Shown here piece by piece: positions 6,213-9,210 of a stretch of 9,210 nucleotides of DNA. The DNA comes from an uncultured Eubacterium sp. (GTDB lineage Bacteria > Bacillota_A > Clostridia > Lachnospirales > Lachnospiraceae): assembly GCA_947653505.1 (NCBI GenBank), contig CANTHI010000111.1, positions 1 through 9,210 on the forward strand, read 5' to 3'. How positions within the stretch are numbered: position 1 is the first letter of the stretch; every line of letters begins with the position of its first letter. Below the pieces are notes generated by a model. That model was not told where the DNA came from. It made no database searches and saw only the letters and a program-made list of their open reading frames with translations. The position numbers were made by a program, and so were the translations under genes.

Positions 6213-6989
6213 ATGTCAGCAGAAAAAGATACATTCAGATTAGGAGACAGGGAGTTTTCTTCCCGATTTATTCTTGGCTCGGGAAAATATTCAATGGAGC
6301 TGATCCGGGCGGCTGTGGAACACGCGGGGGCACAGATCATTACGCTGGCTGTGCGCCGGACGAATACGAAAAAAAATGAAAATATTCTGGACTATATTCC
6401 GGAACATGTGACGCTGCTGCCGAATACTTCCGGTGCCAGAGATGCAAAGGAGGCGGTGCGCATTGCACGTCTGTCGCGGGAGCTTGGATGTGGCAATTTT
6501 GTAAAAGTTGAAATCATGAAAGACAGCAAATACCTGCTGCCGGATAATGCAGAAACGGTCCGGGCAACGGAGCAGCTGGCAAAAGAAGGATTTGTTGTGC
6601 TTGCCTATATGTATCCGGATCTGTATACAGCCAGGGATCTGGTAAACGCAGGAGCCGCTTCCGTAATGCCGCTGGCTGCTCCGATCGGTTCAAATAAGGG
6701 ACTGGCGACCAGAGAATTTATCCAGATTATCATTCAGGAGATCGATGTGCCGGTAATCGTGGATGCAGGCATAGGACGGCCATCGCAGGCGTGTGAGGCG
6801 ATGGAGATGGGAGCGGCTGCGATTATGGCAAATACAGCGATAGCAACCGCTGGAAATATTCCGATGATGGCAGAAGCCTTTAAGCATGCGATCGAAGCCG
6901 GGCGCGGTGCGTATCTGGCCGGACTTGGGCGGGTACTGGAGCGGGGAGCGGCTGCGTCGGATCCTCTGACAGGATTTTTACGGGAATAA
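6213..6989 (+). CDS. thiG: ThiG, thiazole synthase
   Basis: 258-residue cytosolic TIM-barrel enzyme that condenses 1-deoxyxylulose 5-phosphate, dehydroglycine and ThiS thiocarboxylate sulfur to the thiazole phosphate carboxylate. Visible family motifs include [11 protein letters not shown] (17-27), [28 protein letters not shown], and NFVKVEI with the Schiff-base lysine K98. Further along are [20 protein letters not shown] (phosphate-binding part), [14 protein letters not shown] and [11 protein letters not shown]. Length is normal. One small departure is NTSG where most relatives I recall have NTAG. The start ATG 6213 follows AAAGGAGG with good spacing. It works with ThiS upstream and ThiH downstream; the 93-base gap to thiH contains a long hairpin. 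Confidence 0.96.
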   Translation: MSAEKDTFRLGDREFSSRFILGSGKYSMELIRAAVEHAGAQIITLAVRRTNTKKNENILDYIPEHVTLLPNTSGARDAKEAVRIARLSRELGCGNFVKVEIMKDSKYLLPDNAETVRATEQLAKEGFVVLAYMYPDLYTARDLVNAGAASVMPLAAPIGSNKGLATREFIQIIIQEIDVPVIVDAGIGRPSQACEAMEMGAAAIMANTAIATAGNIPMMAEAFKHAIEAGRGAYLAGLGRVLERGAAASDPLTGFLRE

Positions 6990-6999
6990 AAAATTTTAA

Positions 7000-7062
7000 G
7001 GAACTGTATGTAAGTAACTTAAAAAGACAAACAAATGCTTTAAGTTATTTGCGTACAGTTCC
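7000..7062 (+). repeat. 24-bp near-perfect hairpin between thiG and thiH
   Basis: Arms 7000-7023 and 7039-7062 pair over all 24 positions around a 15-base loop (7024-7038). The only three departures from Watson-Crick pairing are G-U pairs in the RNA. It begins 11 bases after the thiG stop and ends 20 bases before the thiH start. It has no following T-run, so read-through is expected. It may stabilise or be cut in the thiG-thiH message, or be a copy of an interspersed palindromic repeat. Confidence 0.88.
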
Positions 7063-7082
7063 CAGGAAAGAAGGGAAGGATT

Positions 7083-8339
7083 ATGGAGCAGAATCAGTTT
7101 TTCGTGGATTCTAAAAATCTGACTGCGGACATATTAAACCGCAAGCATCGTCTGGAAAATGATCCGTCTGCACGAACGGATCCGATGGAATATATGGAAG
7201 GGATGGAGCGTATTTCATCGGATATTATGGAACGGGTGCTTTCACAGATGCAGAGCTTTGATGCCAAAAAGTATACAGATGCGGATGTGCGCAGTGCGCT
7301 GATGCATGAAGTATGTACCGTAGAGGATTTTAAGGCGTTGCTGTCAGAAGCCGCGGCTCCTCATCTGGAGGAGATGGCATCAAGGGCAAAATATGAGACA
7401 AGCAGGCATTTTGGAAACACGGTTTATTTATTTACCCCGCTGTATATTGCGAACTATTGTGAAAACTACTGCGTTTACTGTGGATTTAACTGCTATAATG
7501 ATATTTCCCGTAAAAGGCTGTCAATGGAGGAAATCCGGCATGAGATGCAGATCATTGCAGACTCGGGCATGGAGGAGATTCTCATACTGACCGGGGAGAG
7601 TCATAAAATGTGTGACCTTGCTTATATCGGGGAGGCATGCAAGATGGCGGCACAGTATTTCCGCAATGTCGGTCTGGAGATTTATCCGGTTAATACGACG
7701 GATTACCGCTATCTGCATACATGCGGTGCGGATTATATCACGGTGTTTCAGGAAACGTATGATCAGACACAGTACGAAAAGCTGCATCTGGCAGGGCACA
7801 AGCGGGTTTTTCCATACCGTTTTGACGCACAGGAGCGGGCGATTCTGGGTGGAATGCGGGGTGTGGCTTGTTCGGCGCTGCTTGGTCTGTCAGATTTCCG
7901 GAAAGACGCGCTTGCTTCGGCGCTGCATGTATATTATCTCCAGCGGAAGTATCCGTATGTGGAGTACTCCCTGTCCTGTCCAAGACTGCGTCCGATTGTA
8001 AATAACGAAAAAATCAATCCGCAGGATGTACGGGAACGGCAGCTGTGTCAGGTGCTCTGTGCATACCGTATCTTTCTGCCTTATGTCGGGATTACGGTAT
8101 CGTCACGGGAACAGAAGCATTTTCGGGATGGGATCGTAAAGATCGCAGCGACAAAAGTATCAGCCGGTGTGTCGACAGGAATCGGGGATCATGAGAGCAA
8201 ATACTTCGGGGTACAAAAAGCAGAAACGGGTGACGGGCAGTTTGAAATTTCAGATGAAAGAAGCCTGGTGCAGATGTATGAAGATATCGCTTCAGAAGGA
8301 TTACAGCCGGTGCTGAATGACTATATTTACGTATCATAG
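7083..8339 (+). CDS. thiH: ThiH, radical-SAM tyrosine lyase (2-iminoacetate synthase)
   Basis: 418-residue radical-SAM enzyme that splits tyrosine into p-cresol and dehydroglycine (2-iminoacetate), the C2-N unit used by ThiG. The cluster-binding motif is CENYCVYC (C126, C130, C133), followed by GFNCYNDISRKRLS. Other family segments are ILILTGE, EIYPVNTTDY, VFQETYDQTQYEKLHLAGHK, GALLGLSD-like SALLGLSDFRKDAL, YSLSCPRLRP and TVSSRE. The terminal GLQPVLNDY also fits ThiH. The paralogue HydG is excluded because there is no extra C-terminal Cys cluster. It is about 40 residues longer than the E. coli enzyme as I recall it, mostly at the N-terminus. Start ATG 7083 follows GGGAAGGA. Oxygen-sensitive chemistry fits an anaerobe. 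It is followed 10 bases later by the tenI-like gene. Confidence 0.95.
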   Translation: MEQNQFFVDSKNLTADILNRKHRLENDPSARTDPMEYMEGMERISSDIMERVLSQMQSFDAKKYTDADVRSALMHEVCTVEDFKALLSEAAAPHLEEMASRAKYETSRHFGNTVYLFTPLYIANYCENYCVYCGFNCYNDISRKRLSMEEIRHEMQIIADSGMEEILILTGESHKMCDLAYIGEACKMAAQYFRNVGLEIYPVNTTDYRYLHTCGADYITVFQETYDQTQYEKLHLAGHKRVFPYRFDAQERAILGGMRGVACSALLGLSDFRKDALASALHVYYLQRKYPYVEYSLSCPRLRPIVNNEKINPQDVRERQLCQVLCAYRIFLPYVGITVSSREQKHFRDGIVKIAATKVSAGVSTGIGDHESKYFGVQKAETGDGQFEISDERSLVQMYEDIASEGLQPVLNDYIYVS

Positions 8340-8344
8340 GGAGG
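8338..8344 (+). promoter_or_regulatory. Ribosome-binding site deciding the start of the TenI-like gene
   Basis: AGGGAGG overlaps the thiH stop codon and lies 5 bases before ATG 8350. The earlier in-frame ATG at 8317 is inside thiH and has no comparable site. Confidence 0.75.
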
Positions 8345-8349
8345 CGGAG

Positions 8350-9003
8350 ATGTACGGGCAGATCAGAAACAGTGTGGCGGACAGCCAGACGTATGAGCCG
8401 GTCAGGGTCCGTTGTATTACAAACAGACATTTGTCTGTGCAGGATTATGGAACACAGATCAGGCAGATCGCACAGGCAGGGCCGGAAGCATTGATTGTCA
8501 GGGAAAAAGATCTGCCGGAGGAAGCTTATGAACAGCTTGCCATACAGGTGATGGAGATTTGTGCACAGTATGGGGTATTTTGTATTTTGCATACATACGC
8601 AGATGTGGCAGTCCGGCTACATGCGGACGGCCTGCATCTGCCTCTGCATCTGTTGTTAACGATGCCCGAAGAACAGAAAACAAAGATTCCTGTACTGGGC
8701 GCATCGGTGCATTCTGTTCAGGAAGCGCTGCAGGCACAAAAGGCAGGAGCGGCATATCTTACCGCAGGTCATGTGTATGAAACAGACTGCAAACGCGGGA
8801 TGCCGGCCAGAGGACTGTCTTTTTTGCGGGAAGTCTGTCAGGCCGTGCCAGATTTGCCGGTCTATGCACTGGGCGGGATTTGCGCGGAAAACGCGGCAGA
8901 CTGTATCAGGGCTGGCGCACATGGGGTCTGTATTATGTCGGAGTGTATGCGGCAGAAACAAATGGTGGAACGGCTGAGGCAGTACTGTATAGGAGGAAGA
9001 TAA
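8350..9003 (+). CDS. tenI: ThiE/TenI-family protein, most likely thiazole tautomerase TenI
   Basis: 217-residue TIM-barrel protein of the thiamine phosphate synthase/TenI family. The block ASVHSVQEA...GHVYETDCKRGMPARGLSFL closely matches B. subtilis TenI, as remembered (SVHSLEEA, GHVFETDCKKG, RG). Thiamine phosphate synthases instead have a GP-F-PT-TK segment there, an NDR-V motif and GVHLGQ-D; here these read GHVYETDCK, LHTYADVA and GLHLPLH. The other family elements (CITNRHL, VREKDLPEE, ALGGICAENA, GAHGVCIMS) are shared by both groups. TenI aromatises the thiazole made by ThiG, which fits its place directly after thiH. TenI carries a catalytic histidine in the GHV motif, conserved here. Automated annotation would probably call it thiE. 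Start ATG 8350 has a strong ribosome-binding site. It is the last gene of the window; continuation of the operon beyond it is not evident. Confidence 0.78.
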   Translation: MYGQIRNSVADSQTYEPVRVRCITNRHLSVQDYGTQIRQIAQAGPEALIVREKDLPEEAYEQLAIQVMEICAQYGVFCILHTYADVAVRLHADGLHLPLHLLLTMPEEQKTKIPVLGASVHSVQEALQAQKAGAAYLTAGHVYETDCKRGMPARGLSFLREVCQAVPDLPVYALGGICAENAADCIRAGAHGVCIMSECMRQKQMVERLRQYCIGGR

Positions 9004-9210
9004 GCAGACAAATCAGCGACTGCCATCCGGCTGGCTTTCATAAGCTTTACACAAAGTGATATATTTTGGCTGCACGGACGCCGGATGAGGGAAGCGGTCC
9101 TGTTTCATTGTTCCGGTTTCCAGAATGTAAGAATCTCTAAGTATTCTGCATCCAGTCTTTGGTACCGGACGGACGCGCCACCTGGTTCGCTTCTGGCGTT
9201 CCGCCAGCAG
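9004..9210. other. Right-edge intergenic stretch with small inverted repeats
   Basis: No gene is supported. CATCCGGC (9024-9031) and GCCGGATG (9080-9087) form an 8-bp inverted repeat 48 bases apart. CTGGCG/CGCCAG at 9193-9207 forms a compact hairpin with a 3-base loop, and TGGCG there could alternatively pair with CGCCA near 9177. No T-run terminator follows the TenI-like gene. Confidence 0.4.

Noticed and set aside
8317..8349. Upstream start for the TenI-like gene inside thiH
   Set aside because: It adds 11 residues without family similarity, and the strong ribosome-binding site is at 8338-8344.

Overview
The window looks like a chromosomal segment from a Gram-positive anaerobe of the Clostridia, most likely Lachnospiraceae. 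That placement is an inference from strong AGGAGG-type ribosome-binding sites, a TTGACA/TAGTAT promoter, a lipobox lipoprotein, moderate GC, and thiazole synthesis by the radical-SAM enzyme ThiH instead of the oxygen-dependent ThiO. All supported genes are on the + strand and fall into two blocks.

Block 1 (about 121-5424) is a tightly packed transport/peptide-processing operon. It encodes a fused permease-ATPase ABC exporter without a peptidase domain, a cytosolic subtilisin-family (S8) protease whose start overlaps the exporter's end, a small lipoprotein resembling only the C-terminal part of an efflux periplasmic adaptor, and two MalF/MalG-type importer permeases. The exporter plus protease suggests leader removal and export of a ribosomally made peptide. 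No precursor peptide, modification enzyme, solute-binding protein or importer ATPase is present, so the system must be completed elsewhere, probably upstream of base 1. The second permease gene is preceded by about four copies of a 34-bp tandem repeat, each copying the translation-initiation region. A perfect 26-bp inverted repeat opens the window.

The stretch 5425-5850 carries no credible gene. It holds a candidate interspersed palindromic element, a near-consensus sigma-A promoter at 5561-5589, a weaker hairpin, and a very strong intrinsic terminator at 5705-5756 lying between that promoter and thiS. This has the layout of an attenuated leader (or a terminated small RNA), but I see no TPP riboswitch consensus.

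Block 2 (5851-9003) is a thiamine-thiazole operon: thiS (sulfur carrier), thiG (thiazole synthase), thiH (tyrosine lyase giving dehydroglycine) and a ThiE/TenI-family gene whose motifs match TenI (thiazole tautomerase) better than thiamine phosphate synthase. Together they would make the thiazole moiety of thiamine. thiF, needed to activate ThiS, is not in the window. A 24-bp hairpin with only G-U deviations lies between thiG and thiH. The last ~207 bases (9004-9210) show no gene, only small inverted repeats.
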